A stretch of DNA of 38,122 bases, taken from Jaapia argillacea MUCL 33604. Taxonomy: Eukaryota; Basidiomycota; Agaricomycetes; Jaapiales; Jaapiaceae. Within the stretch, counting starts at the first letter, position 1, and each line of letters begins with the position of its first letter. The notes under the pieces are model-generated. The model had not been told where the DNA came from, searched no databases, and worked only from the letters and a program-made list of their open reading frames with translations. Of the stretch, positions 11,606-21,740 are shown piece after piece. The stretch is taken from NCBI GenBank assembly GCA_000697665.1, contig KL197779.1:1-38122 (forward strand). Reading direction: 5' to 3'. Made by a program: the position numbers and the translations under genes.

Positions 11606-12668
11606 CTAGTCTATCTCGTTCTTTATTGGTGGCGCAGGAGGACTCTCTAATCTCTGCTGCCTGGCATTCACTGCGCTCAGGTAGGTATCTGTGAACAACG
11701 AAAGAAAGACCGCGTAAGACAGAACCCAGAATGATCAACCGTTCGGGAGAACAATCTCACTCCAGAATAAGCTGACTACTCCGACCACGAAGAATCGGAG
11801 GTGGTTCGGGACGATGGCGAAGTTGATGATTTGGGTGGGTACAAATACGCACCTAATTACGGGAGAGCTGTCAGTTGCGAGTAGCGAGAGTGCGCAGAAC
11901 AAGATAGGCACCAATTGCGAAGAAGTGTCGGCGCGTAAGCCTATACAGTCTTTGTGAGAGGCAGCACCACGACCATGAAGAGGCAACGTACTGTCTGGAT
12001 ACGATCTATCGCATCGAACGGCCCCTTACCCTCCAAAAAGGTCATCGAAGTGAAGAAATAGCCAATGACGACTAGGGAAAACGCTTCCGTCAGTATCAAA
12101 ATCCTTGGAACAGAGCTCCCTCTTGCCTGGAGTGAAGATTGCTTGATCCAACCAGACCTACGCCGAGCGATCAGCCGATGAGTGCCGACCGCTGATAGCG
12201 AGGTCCACGTACCCTGTAGATGACTCCCCTGGTTGGGCTCTTGAAATGAAGGCGATTGAGGAATTGAATCCATTTTGTGAGGGGAGGTCCGAACATGCAG
12301 CCTGAAACGGAACCGGGCTCTCAGAATCAGGTCATTGAGGAACTGAATCGAATACTCACCTCCGTAGAACGATAGCCTCGCTGTCCTCATCCACTGGTTA
12401 TTGCCAACCCGCGACCATCGCATCAGCCGCTCTACGCTTTCTTCTTCTTTTCCGAACCGAGAAGAACGAGAAACATACGTCGTGATTTATCCCCTTCTTC
12501 TCGAAAGCTTGCTGAGCGATGATATCTCCGCTACCGAAGAGAACCGCCGCTGTGGCACATTGCGCCAACATCGGTCGCCGAATCAGAGCCGCGCTAGCAC
12601 TTGGTTAACATCCATTGCAGCCAGTGAAAGACGTAGAGCTACTTGTAGGCACGAAGAATCGAGGCCAT
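11606..12668 (-). CDS. Mpv17/PMP22 family inner-membrane protein
   Basis: Member of the Mpv17/PMP22/Sym1 family of small four-helix membrane proteins of mitochondria or peroxisomes, thought to form channels or to support membrane metabolite balance. Splicing at least seven introns gives about 200 residues, the normal family length. Diagnostic blocks in order: MASILRAYNAALIRRPMLAQ, FGSGDIIAQQ, WMRTARLSFYGG, FGPPLTKWIQFL, VWLDQAIFTP, LLRNW..VFVPTQIINF and VPNHLRFFVVGVVSLFWNTY. The start at 12668 is fixed by the first block, where a short exon is joined across an intron at codon AA|C. One intron, after TPV, appears to use a GC donor (CAG|GCAAGA) with a TACTGAC branch site. The exact organelle cannot be told from the sequence. 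Confidence 0.93.
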
Positions 12669-13220
12669 TGTTGCGTATCCGAATTCTTGGTGTCAAATGC
12701 AGAGATGGTCGTGTCGGAAAGCCAGCGAGCGATGGTCGGACAGCGAGGGAAAAGAGCCTGAGATTTTAGGCAATCAGTGCGGTCCGAGATGGAGACTACG
12801 AGGCAGCGGGCAAAGGCGAGCAACAACGTAAACGAAGAACTGCTTTGTGCTGCCTGACATGGAGACTCGGAGGGTGTTTGGTTTGATTTTCATCATCCCA
12901 GTCACTTGTCTCTCCACGCACATACTGTCCAGTTTACCGTCATCCATATCCACTCACCGTTATCATCATCATCATCATCATTCTTTTGTTCTGGGTATTC
13001 GGCAAGTGAAATGTTTCGTTCTCGGATTTTCTCTTCGCTAATACAGTTCCTGGCAGCCATTTCCCGACATCTGGGATTTACGCTCAGCTGGGCTGAAATC
13101 TCGAGCTCTTGCGTATCATACTCTCCCTTCATTCTACTGTATCTGCCGAATGAAACCTTCCAAACCCCTCACGCCTGTTGGCGTTATCGGAGTTGACGAT
13201 GATCAGTGCTGAGCAGATTC
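12669..13220. other. intergenic with an (ATC)n microsatellite
   Basis: Upstream region of the Mpv17-like gene. A short perfect run of ATC/CAT repeats lies at 12962-12981. No coding region is supported on either strand. Confidence 0.5.
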
Positions 13221-13227
13221 TCCCTCC

Positions 13228-14095
13228 TTGTCGCCAGTGGCAAGTTCTCTGATCACCCAGTCGGGCATTTCGCCCATCTGTATGGTATCAGATTTCGCGA
13301 TACCCCTTGATATGTTCACCACCGAAGCTTCACAACAGCCCTTGCATCACCAGCAATATTCAAACCTAGCCGATCTACTCGAGGTATCCTTGGCCCTGCG
13401 CTTCACAGAATCTGCCATGGTTCATGGCAGCTGTTCGGGCGTTCTGCGTCTGACGCCAGGCAACAATGGTGCGGTGATCAGCAGATATCTGGGGTCACCA
13501 AGCATCCAAGAAATCTGGAGACATTGCAGATCCAGTCGACCAAATGCTGGGGAGATGGATGGTACGTAACTATGTTGATGGCTGAGGTCACTCGAACTTA
13601 TCCACGCGCCTTCAGCCCTCTTCAACCTCAATCTATGTATCAAACCGAGTCCCTCTATCGACCCATGACCATGAGTTCTTTTACTCGCCGACCATCACCG
13701 TTCAATACCGCATTACTCCTGGCGATCAGCACACTTTCATGAACTCCCGAATGTTACCTCTGGCAGTAATTTCAATGGCTTGCACCATAGTCCGCTCAAC
13801 GCCACCAAGTTCGGCGTCGTTCTTTGGTTCGATATCAGTTCCAATCCAACCGAAAATTTGGCTTACTTATTTGGATGGACGACGGACGTCATGTGAGCGT
13901 TCGAGATACTGCCAGTGCAATGGTGATGGCGGGTTAGATAATTCGGGAGTGGATATGGCACTTTCGACGTACTGTTAGCCAAGCGTACCTCTCAACCTGA
14001 CGCTGGATTAGACCAGGATATTCTGACGATGATTACAACCTTCTTTTTTGGATTGACCTCGTTATGCATGGCATACTTGTGAGTCTTTTCTCAGT
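13228..14095 (+). pseudogene. unrecognised, probably decayed coding region
   Basis: Fragments that look protein-like are spread over different frames. One frame has NLADLLEVSLALRFTES and LRLTPGNNGAVISRYLGSPS (to 13569). Another gives FFYSPTITVQYRITPGDQHT around 13675-13735. About one base out of register, the next gives NATKFGVVLWFDISS and NPTENLAYLFGWTTDV (to about 13893). A hydrophobic stretch ILTMITTFFFGLTSLCMAYL ends at about 14080 with a GTGAGT donor. A single base change near 13736 would join two of the pieces. I do not recognise the family. It could also be a live gene with introns I have not resolved. Confidence 0.35.
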
Positions 14096-14520
14096 GTTCA
14101 TATACCCTTGTCTCGACGATAGTTTCCTAGACCCGACGACAAATGCACCAGGGCGTTTTCGAGTCTTAGAAGGGGCCTGTGATGTGGCGGGTCGAGTTTC
14201 GTTGCTCGAAGAGTTATCCTTTCAAAAATGGAATCCCATCTGAGTGGTAATACCAAAACTCCTCGCAATCGGCCCGCTTCTTACTTTCGTCTCTTCGCGT
14301 GCCTTCTCGCCAAAACCTCGGACTACTGGAACTCAGTGGGGGAGAGCGTTCGATGTGAACCCATTTTGTAAATGCGTCTTCTCCTGCCGTCAGTCGCCTC
14401 GTTTCGCCTCCAGAATATTTTGGCACGTGATCATTCTCCTCCCCAGCGCTCCGCACGTCCGCGATCACAAGATGAAGTGGATTTCTTCTCTGGCACGTTG
14501 TGCGGACGCAACCCATTCCC

Positions 14521-14527
14521 TATAAAA
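14521..14527 (+). promoter_or_regulatory. TATA box of GH27 copy a
   Basis: TATAAAA lies 70-76 bases upstream of the ATG at 14597, a normal distance for a fungal core promoter. The upstream flank of GH27 copy b lacks an equivalent box and is not visibly similar. Confidence 0.6.
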
Positions 14528-14596
14528 CACCCTGGAGGTCATGGAAATTTACCTGCGAACAAATTTCCACCGAGTTTCCTTGACGCTCTCAACACG

Positions 14597-16661
14597 ATGC
14601 TCTCACTACTCGCTGTGACCGCCTTGTACGCGGCACACGCTACTTTGGCCTACAACAATGGTTTAGCTATTACCCCACAGATGGGATGGAATACCTGGAA
14701 CCACTTTGCGTGTAACATCAGCGAGGATACGATCTTGAGCGCAGCCAAGACGATCGTGGCCCAAAATTTGACGCAATATGGGTACGAATGTGCGTAGCTC
14801 ATATATACATCTTTACCGCATAGAACTCACCAGAGGGTATTGATAATGTTATACAGACGTGATCATGGATGACTGTATGGCCATCATCGACTGAGAGCTC
14901 CCTCCACACTAACGCTGCATCTCGCACCAGGCTGGCAAGCCCCCGCTCGTGATAATGCTACAGGAGCCCCGGTAGCTGACCCTACAAAGTTCCCGAATGG
15001 TGTCAAGGCCCTCTCAGACCAACTGCACGCCATGGGTTTGAAGGTTTGTCCCATGACACTCTTGCGGAGGATGGGCTGAAATTGGTTGTAGTTCGGAATA
15101 TACAGCTCAGCCGGCGAGTGAGTGGGAGTCCTTTCTCTGGTTGATGTTTAACATGCTTAGGCGGTTGAGACAGGAACACCTGTGGTGGCCGATTCGGCTC
15201 CTTAGGATACGAGACCATCGACGCACAGACCTACGCGAGCTGGGGAGCGGACTATCTTAGTGTGTTTTTTCCTTGATCCGCGAGCTCGCCCTTATCTTTC
15301 AAATCCAGAATATGATAACTGCTACAATGATGGTCGTTCGGGTTATCCTCTCATCTCTTTCCAGCGGTACCAGAACATGAGCCTGGCGTTGAATGCGACT
15401 GGTCGACCTATCTTGTACTCAATGTGTCAGTGGGGAGAAGATCAACCTTGGAATTGGGCAACGGCACGTTTTTACCGACATTTTCGAATCAAATCTCCTA
15501 ACCCGTTCCGATTTTTGTGTGTTAGACTATCGCCAATAGCTGGAGAATATCGGGCGATATCATGGATGTGAGTCTCGCACCTCTACCCTCGCTCGACCTT
15601 GTGTTCATCTATGCTCCGACGATAGAATTTTGGAAGGTATGACGATCGCTGCCCATGTACCTCGATGCTCGACTGCAAACTCTCCGGATACCGTGAGCTT
15701 CAATCCCTATCTCAACTTATTCCAGATTCTCCTGATAACCAAAGGTGTCTGGTAGACTGTGCGATGTCTCGTATCATCGATTTCGCTGCGCCATTAGGCC
15801 AGAAAGCCGGACCTGGCCGGTGGAATGATCTTGATATGTTGGAGGTACGATCTTGAAGCCACCGTCGTTGCATGACCGAACTCATCAGTTTTTCGTTTCA
15901 CTTAGGTCGGAAATGGTGGCATGACCTACGACGAATATGGTAGGCCTCCCTGAATATCAGTACTAAAGGAAGGGCTAAGAATTCTACCAGTAACGCACTT
16001 CACGATGTGGTCTATCCTCAAAAGCCCGTTGATTCTCGGTAACGATGTGACCAACATGGTATATACTCTCTTCCTACCGTTCTTCGCGTAGGCTTGATTG
16101 GTGTTTCTATCATACAGGCAGCCGAAACGTACTCCATCATCACCAACGATGCTCTCATCGCGATCAACCAGGATGCGAATGGTTCTCCTGCGACTAGGAT
16201 GTGGAAAGTCTTGGTCGATGGAGGTGATCTATCGCTATGGTCGGGTTCGCTTGTTAACAAGTGAGTTGCTTATACCAAGGCCAATTACCGGCGAAGATCT
16301 AAACTGACGTTCGTCATGTCACAGCACATACGTATTTGCCCTTCTCAATACCTCTCCGTCAAATCAAACCGTGGACATTGAGTTTACTGACGTCTTCTTC
16401 GATGAGGTATGCGCTTACCCGTGTTTCCACAACCAGTAGTTTCTTACAATAAGATCACGTCTGCAGGGTCCAGCGTATCAAACTGGTACTTACACACTCT
16501 ACGACCTATGGCAAAAGAGCGCTTCTGGAGCTTGGGGTCTAACCGTCGGAGAGGCGACGGGAAGTTTGCCTGGCGTGGTTGTTGGTCCTCATTCGACAAA
16601 GGTCTGGAAGGCTGTTCCTGTGAGTGCCGGGATGGCAAGACGAAGTGCTGAGGAGTTATGA
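14597..16661 (+). CDS. secreted alpha-galactosidase, glycoside hydrolase family 27 (copy a)
   Basis: Predicted retaining alpha-galactosidase (melibiase) releasing terminal alpha-galactose from oligosaccharides or galactomannan outside the cell. A signal peptide [18 protein letters not shown] is followed by [19 protein letters not shown], the typical start of the mature enzyme. After splicing, LKYDNC carries the nucleophile Asp and [10 protein letters not shown] the acid/base Asp. [30 protein letters not shown] and [13 protein letters not shown] follow, then the C-terminal beta domain to the stop at 16661 (about 445 residues). There are more than ten short introns; the one after WNWAT has a GC donor (ACG|GCACGT) where copy b has GT. 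All exons are in frame, so this copy looks functional. Its 3' end faces a dead VTI1 copy. Confidence 0.92.
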
Positions 16662-16934
16662 CGGGAATGCTTGGGAAGGTAGTGACCGTTGATGTGGATG
16701 GACAGCTGTCGTCTGTTCAGGAATGTTGCTCTTTTGAGGCTTGTTGACGACTGCAACAACGTTTGTAGATTGTGTAATGTAGAGCGATCGATCTTCTATT
16801 CACCTGCGCCCGGAAGTGACATTCTGATAAGGACGGGAAACAAACGATCAAGATCCTCAGTATATTTGGTCGTATGGTGGACGAGTTGCCACATGTAGAT
16901 ACGACCACACATCTGCAACTTCAGTAGAGCAGGA

Positions 16935-17610
16935 TATGAGATACTGGCCCACAAGATGGTAAGTATCAGCGGTGCACGGACGACGTGATAGCGACAATCA
17001 CGATGCCTACATCCTACACAATGCATCACCAGAGATGCGGGGGAAAGGAGGGGAGAAGGGGACGTACCGTCTGATCTCCTTCAACGTCCAGGATGCTCTG
17101 CAACTGGCCAGCACAAAAGATCAGCTAAAATCAAACGAAAGGACGGGTGGTGTGTCCAATCGCCTCCCTCTACCCACTCGAATCGTTCGAGATATTTGCC
17201 TCTCGCTCCCCAGTCCAAGTCTCGAGCGCACTCCTCTAACTCTCCAAAACATCCTACCCACATCTTCCAACGGAGTCGGGCCTGCGCTTGAGGCATCTGC
17301 TCCTCCCGTGTCTCTTCAGTTCCATGAGGGCAGATATGACGATGCGAATCCATATGTAGTGGAGGAGAGGAGGTCAGTACGAGAGCGAGATAGCCAGAGG
17401 GAAACTTTGGAGGGCTTTCAGACGCGAGGTGCAGGAGATGTTGAGTGAATTGGGATGGGTGATTACTTGGATTTCCAACGTGATTCTTTGGAGTGGAAGT
17501 GGTATAGAAGTGGAAGAGGGGCATCATGATACCGTCTCCTACGCCGCGTCCAAATCCATCTCTCGTCTCCACTGAGATACCGCCTTTCTTCGCTCCATCA
17601 CGCTGAATCG
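16935..17610 (-). pseudogene. decayed copy of VTI1
   Basis: This stretch aligns base by base, with many substitutions and small indels, to the intact VTI1 gene at 24257-25229: for example GGCCCACAAGATGGTAAG against GGCCCATAAGATGATAAG at the membrane-anchor end, GACGTACCGTCTGATC against GACGTACCGTCTAATC at an intron donor, and the GGAGGAGAGGAGGTC segment in the middle. It sits downstream of GH27a in the same opposed orientation as VTI1 sits downstream of GH27b. No open reading frame preserves the SNARE sequence. It was carried along in a GH27-VTI1 duplication and has decayed. Confidence 0.8.
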
Positions 17611-18410
17611 ACCCCGTAGTAAACTGGTGCACAGAGACAGCAATCAAAGATATATACTTATCGATAACCCGCTGTTTCGTTCGAGATTCGCTTGACGCGT
17701 CAAGTTCAACCGCGCTGAGTGGACGCGTTGAGACCACGTGACCAGGGCGAATGACGGATCCTAGCGGTTTGTTCCAGCTCACATTACAGCTAAATTCAGA
17801 ACGATAGACCAGAGCGATTTTACTCGACTCAGGCCCGTCCGTTGAAAAAAGGGGAAATTATATTGATTTCGGGGATTCGAACTCGTATTGTGGTGCTGGG
17901 TGGAGCCAGTCGTCAAGGCACCGCGTTCGACTTGCCTCAAACAGCGACTGAACCGAGAGGCTTCTGAGAGTGAAAGAAATCTGAACGGTCTATCGTTCTG
18001 AATTTAGCTGTACTTCCTCTCGTCCTCCTCCTCTATAGCTTCATCCGAAGTATCTGCAGCGATCATAATGGTGAGCAATGTCTAGAAATTGAAGATGAAC
18101 AAGGTTGACGGCGGCCGCTGGTTCCGAAGAGAATGTCCGATTAGTGATTGCGAGGACTAATGGTACTGTCAGCCTCCGACGAGCTGAGGCGGCATGCAGG
18201 ACGCGTCACCTCAAGTCGCTCCCGGTGACTCAGCCTCAAAGTAGGATGACCACTACCGCAGCAGCTGGGATCACCAGAATGCTGTTGCGAGCGTAAGTTA
18301 CTAAGTATATAGGAACATCGAAATGCTGCTGGTGTCGCTAGTCATCCCTCGTCAACGAATCGACTTCATCAGGAAACCACCACTACCCCAGCAAAGAACA
18401 ACTTGTAATC
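17611..18410. other. upstream region of epimerase A
   Basis: No gene is supported. The last ~350 bases (from about 18059) are similar to 20059-20378 upstream of epimerase copy B, including a GGACTAATGGTACTGTCAGC block. A TATATA at 18306-18311, about 100 bases before the ATG, is kept in both copies and is the likely core promoter. Confidence 0.5.
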
Positions 18411-19301
18411 ATGCGTGTCTTCGTCACCGGCGCCACAGGTTTCGTCGGATCCGCCCTCGTTCCCCAGTTGATCCAGGCGGGACATCAGGTCGTCGGTCTC
18501 GCCCGCACAGACGCTGCCGCTGAATCCCTCCACGCTGCGGGGGCCGAATCTGTCCGCGGTTCCCTCGACGATCTCGAAATCCTCAGTAAAGCAGCAGCTT
18601 CCGCCGATGGTGTTATTCATGCCGGTTTCATCCACGACTTTTCCAACTTCGTCGCCTCTTGCGAGACCGACCGTCGCGCCATCGAAGCGTTCGGCGCCGC
18701 GTTAGCAGGGACCAATAAGCCACTTGTTGTCACCTCCGGGACCATGATAGCATCTGGTGGCAGTACAATCGCCACGGAAGAGGATGGTCCCAAGATGGTG
18801 GGAAATCCACGTGGGCAGTCGGAGGAGCTGGCGTTAGCATTGGCTGAGAAAGGCGTGAGGGTATCGGTCATAAGGTTGCCTCCTTCCGTTCATGGAGTAG
18901 GCGATCACGCATTCATGCCTGCGCTAATCGGCATCGCAAAGAGCAAGGGCGAGGCGGCGTACGTCGGTGATGGTTCGAATCGCTGGCCAGCAGTTCACAG
19001 ACAGGACGCTGTGCGTCTCTACCGACTTGCATTGGAGAAGGCTCCCGCTGGAACGAGGGTACACGCGGTTGGTGATGAGGGAGTGAAGATAAAGGATATA
19101 GCAGGGGTAATGGGTCGTCAACTCGGTATTCCGGTGGTGTCCAAGTCTGCTGAGGAGGCGGTCGGACACTTTGGATTCCTCGGCCACTTTATTGCAGTTG
19201 ACAATCTGACTTCGAGTGCGCTTACGAGGGAGAGGTTTGGCTGGACCCCCACACAGCCAGGTTTGCTCGCTGATTTGGAAGAGAACTACTTCAAGGTGTA
19301 A
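18411..19301 (+). CDS. NAD(P)-dependent epimerase/dehydratase-like protein, extended SDR family (copy A)
   Basis: Intronless, 296 residues. The Rossmann start [14 protein letters not shown] has the TGxxGxxG cofactor motif, and an Arg after strand 2 (GLARTD) favours NADP(H). Later blocks include [53 protein letters not shown] and LTRERFGW. The usual catalytic YxxxK is not visible: where it should lie the sequence is GNPRGQSEELALALA, so it is an atypical SDR and the reaction cannot be predicted. Close relatives are, from family knowledge, common in bacteria. The lack of introns beside intron-dense neighbours would fit an old transfer from bacteria (inference). A TATA box is at 18306. A damaged tandem copy follows at 20379. 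Confidence 0.85.
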   Translation: MRVFVTGATGFVGSALVPQLIQAGHQVVGLARTDAAAESLHAAGAESVRGSLDDLEILSKAAASADGVIHAGFIHDFSNFVASCETDRRAIEAFGAALAGTNKPLVVTSGTMIASGGSTIATEEDGPKMVGNPRGQSEELALALAEKGVRVSVIRLPPSVHGVGDHAFMPALIGIAKSKGEAAYVGDGSNRWPAVHRQDAVRLYRLALEKAPAGTRVHAVGDEGVKIKDIAGVMGRQLGIPVVSKSAEEAVGHFGFLGHFIAVDNLTSSALTRERFGWTPTQPGLLADLEENYFKV

Positions 19302-19519
19302 CGGCGAGGGAGGAAGTTTAGTGATAGGTGTTATACAGGAGGTGTTAGATACGGGGATGGTTTCTTTGTTCTTGTACTTGTAAAGCTGTTGATCCATGTA
19401 GTCGTATCCTTGATTTCCCTGTCGATATTGAGCAGATCTTTGGTTGAATTGTTCATCATTATGTAACTATATATATTCGCTCTCTTTGACATCTACTACA
19501 CTAGTGGAGTCTTCTCACT

Positions 19520-19689
19520 GAGAAATCACTGGGACAGTCTCTGCAAAAATCGACACATCGGCAGCTGGAATCTATCGTGTTGCCTCCTTCCGACTCTTCG
19601 ACTCTTGTTTCCGACGGTTTGTCCAGTTCCTACGAGACTCATGCTTTCACTACTCCCAATCGGATGGCATTTTACGCTGTGAACATCGA
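19520..19689 (+). pseudogene. truncated 5' end of a third GH27 gene
   Basis: The region matches the leader and first codons of GH27b: CGGCAGCTGGAATCTA and TCTTGTTTCCGACGGTT are shared with 21620-21680, and the ATG at 19641 opens a signal-peptide-like sequence homologous to that of GH27b (starting at 21692), but it is frame-damaged. Similarity ends at about 19689, after GTGAACATCG. The breakpoint defines the right edge of tandem unit A. Confidence 0.75.
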
Positions 19690-20378
19690 TACCCTCTGAG
19701 GTGTCTGACACTAGAAGTTTTTTCAACCTTGAGACCACCAGAGATAGCTGTACGGTATGTTGCAGTATGTTGAACAATTTCATTTGCTTGCTCAAGGAGT
19801 GGATTTTGCTCAGATTCCCACAGCGTCAACATGGCCCTAGTTCGACATCCCTTCCACCAGCTATTCTCCTTCCTCCTCCTTGTAGATCGAATCGAATCTA
19901 GACTGCTTGGGATAGTACATTGACAGGCGCTCCGTTGGGACTGGAAAGACGCTGCGGTTTGATTCGCGGATTCGAGCCGGACGACACATGAACCTTGGGT
20001 GAGTTTATCGCCTCCGAGTCTATCACTTCATAGGAAAACATTTGAACTCGTGCTTACAGCGATAGTGATGGTGAGTTGTCACATCAAGACATTGAAGATG
20101 GATTGTGCGGTTCCAAACGGCCACGGAGAAAGTGCGATTAGTGATCGCAAGGACTAATGGTACTGTCAGCATCGAACCACGAGTTCGCCGTCTGCGAGTC
20201 GGCCCTCGACGTTGAATGACCACTACTGCAGCATCTGAGTTACCAGAATTCAGTTTCGAGCATCGATATATAGGAACAAGGAAATGCTGTTGGTCTTGCC
20301 GGTACTAGTCATCCCTGCATCGACGAATCCACTTCACCAGGAAGCGAGGACCACTCCAGCAGAGAAAACTTCACAATC
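19690..20378. other. intergenic, promoter of the decayed epimerase B
   Basis: Sequence from 19690 to about 20000 shows no coding signal and no clear homology to the block. From about 20059 it is the duplicated epimerase promoter, with the ATATATAGG TATA element retained at about 20266-20274. Confidence 0.5.
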
Positions 20379-21740
20379 ATGCGCGTATTCGTCACCGGCG
20401 CCACAGGTTTCGTTGGACCACCCTCGTTCCCGAGTTGATACAGGCGGGACATCAGGTCGTCAGTCTCGCTCGCTCAGACGCTGCCGCTGAATCCCTCCAC
20501 GCTGCAGGGGCCGAATCTATCCGCGGTTCCCTCGACGATCTCGAAATCCTCAGTAAAGCAGCAGCCTCCGCTGATGGTGTCATTCACGCCGGTTTCATCC
20601 ACGACTTTTCCAACTTCGTCGCCTCTTGCGAGACCGACCGTCGCGTGATCGCGACGTTTGGTGCTGCGTTGGCTGGGACAAGCCGCTTGTGGTCACTTCG
20701 GCGACTATCATAGCATCTGATGGCACTACAATCGCCACTGAAGAGGATGGTCCCAAGATAGTGGGACATCCACGTAGGAGTTGGCATTGGCTGAGAAAGG
20801 GGTGAGGGTATCGGTCATAAGGTTGCCTCCTTCCGTTCATGGAGTGGGCGATCACGCATTCATGCCTACGCTAACCGGCATCGCAAAGAGCAAGGGCGAG
20901 GCGGCGTACGTCGGTGATGGTTCGAATCGCTGGCCAGCGGTTCACCGAATGGACACCGTGCGTCTCTATCGACTCGCATTGGAGAAGGCTCCGGCAGGAA
21001 CGAGGGTCCACGCGGTCGGTGAGGAGGGAGTGAAGATGAGGGATATAGCTGGGTTAATCGGTCGGCAACTCGGTGTTCCGGCAGTGTCCAAGTCTGCTGA
21101 GGAGGCTGTCGACCACTTTGGATTCTTCGGACACTTTATTATGGTCGACAATCTGACTTCAAACGCGCTTACGAGGGAGAGGTTTGGTTGGATCCCCACA
21201 CAACTAGGATTGCTCGCTGATTTGGAGGAGAACTATATCAGTGTGTAATGAATTCTTAGTGATAGGTACTCACACGAGCAGCTGCAGGAGGTGGTAGATA
21301 GGAGGGCGTCAGTTTCTTTGTTCTTGTAAAGTTGTCGAACTGTTGTCTTTTCCGAGTCCCGACCGTGATATTCAACAGATCTTTGATTATTGTGAATCAA
21401 CATCGTTTTTCGTTACTCTCAAGTTTCCTTGTCATCTACCACAGTACTTGTGGAGTCCGAGTCTTCTCGCTGCTCAGCGAACATCCCAATCCACAGTGCC
21501 TAGGATGCTGTAAACAAAATATCGTTGACCATCTCGGAAGCATTCCTGAAGTGAACACTCGACCAGCTTCCCTCAGAAAACACTGACTCGGAGACAGCCT
21601 CTCTGTAAATCGACGCCTTGCTGCTGGAATCTACTTCCTTGCCCCTCCTTCTGATTCTCGGCTCTTGTTTCCGACGGTTCCTACAGGACTCATGCATTCA
21701 CTACTGCCAATCGCGACGGCAATGTACGCTGCGAACATCG
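20059..21740 (+). repeat. tandem duplication unit B (epimerase plus GH27b 5' end)
   Basis: Direct repeat partner of 18059-19689. Here the epimerase is broken but the downstream GH27 is nearly complete, whereas in unit A the epimerase is intact and GH27 is truncated. Confidence 0.75.
20379..21248 (+). pseudogene. decayed epimerase copy B
   Basis: Very similar to the gene at 18411-19301 but with three deletions relative to it: one base in the codons after GFVG (about 20416-20424), four bases near 20680, and sixteen bases near 20775. The first brings an in-frame TGA at 20436-20438, codon 20. The three losses add to 21, so the last third (from about 20781) is again in the original frame and reads LAEKGVRVSVIRLPPSVHGV to the normal C terminus. 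The middle is out of frame. Many differences in the C-terminal part are silent or conservative, so decay may be fairly recent. A functional protein is not expected. Confidence 0.88.

Larger units (their letters stand above)
18059..19689 (+). repeat. tandem duplication unit A (epimerase plus GH27 5' end)
   Basis: Promoter, full epimerase gene, 3' region and the first ~50 bases of a GH27 coding region. It is directly repeated at about 20059-21740. Conservation is high in the epimerase and lower in the flanks, where copy B has an extra ~100 bases near 21470-21570. Confidence 0.75.

Noticed and set aside
17081-17782. 233-residue minus-strand ORF
   Set aside because: It is a chance open frame across the decayed VTI1 copy and does not preserve the SNARE sequence.
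17860-17945. A TTCGAATCCCC-like sequence on the minus strand suggesting a tRNA
   Set aside because: The T stem does not pair and no A-box, acceptor stem or anticodon arm could be placed around it.
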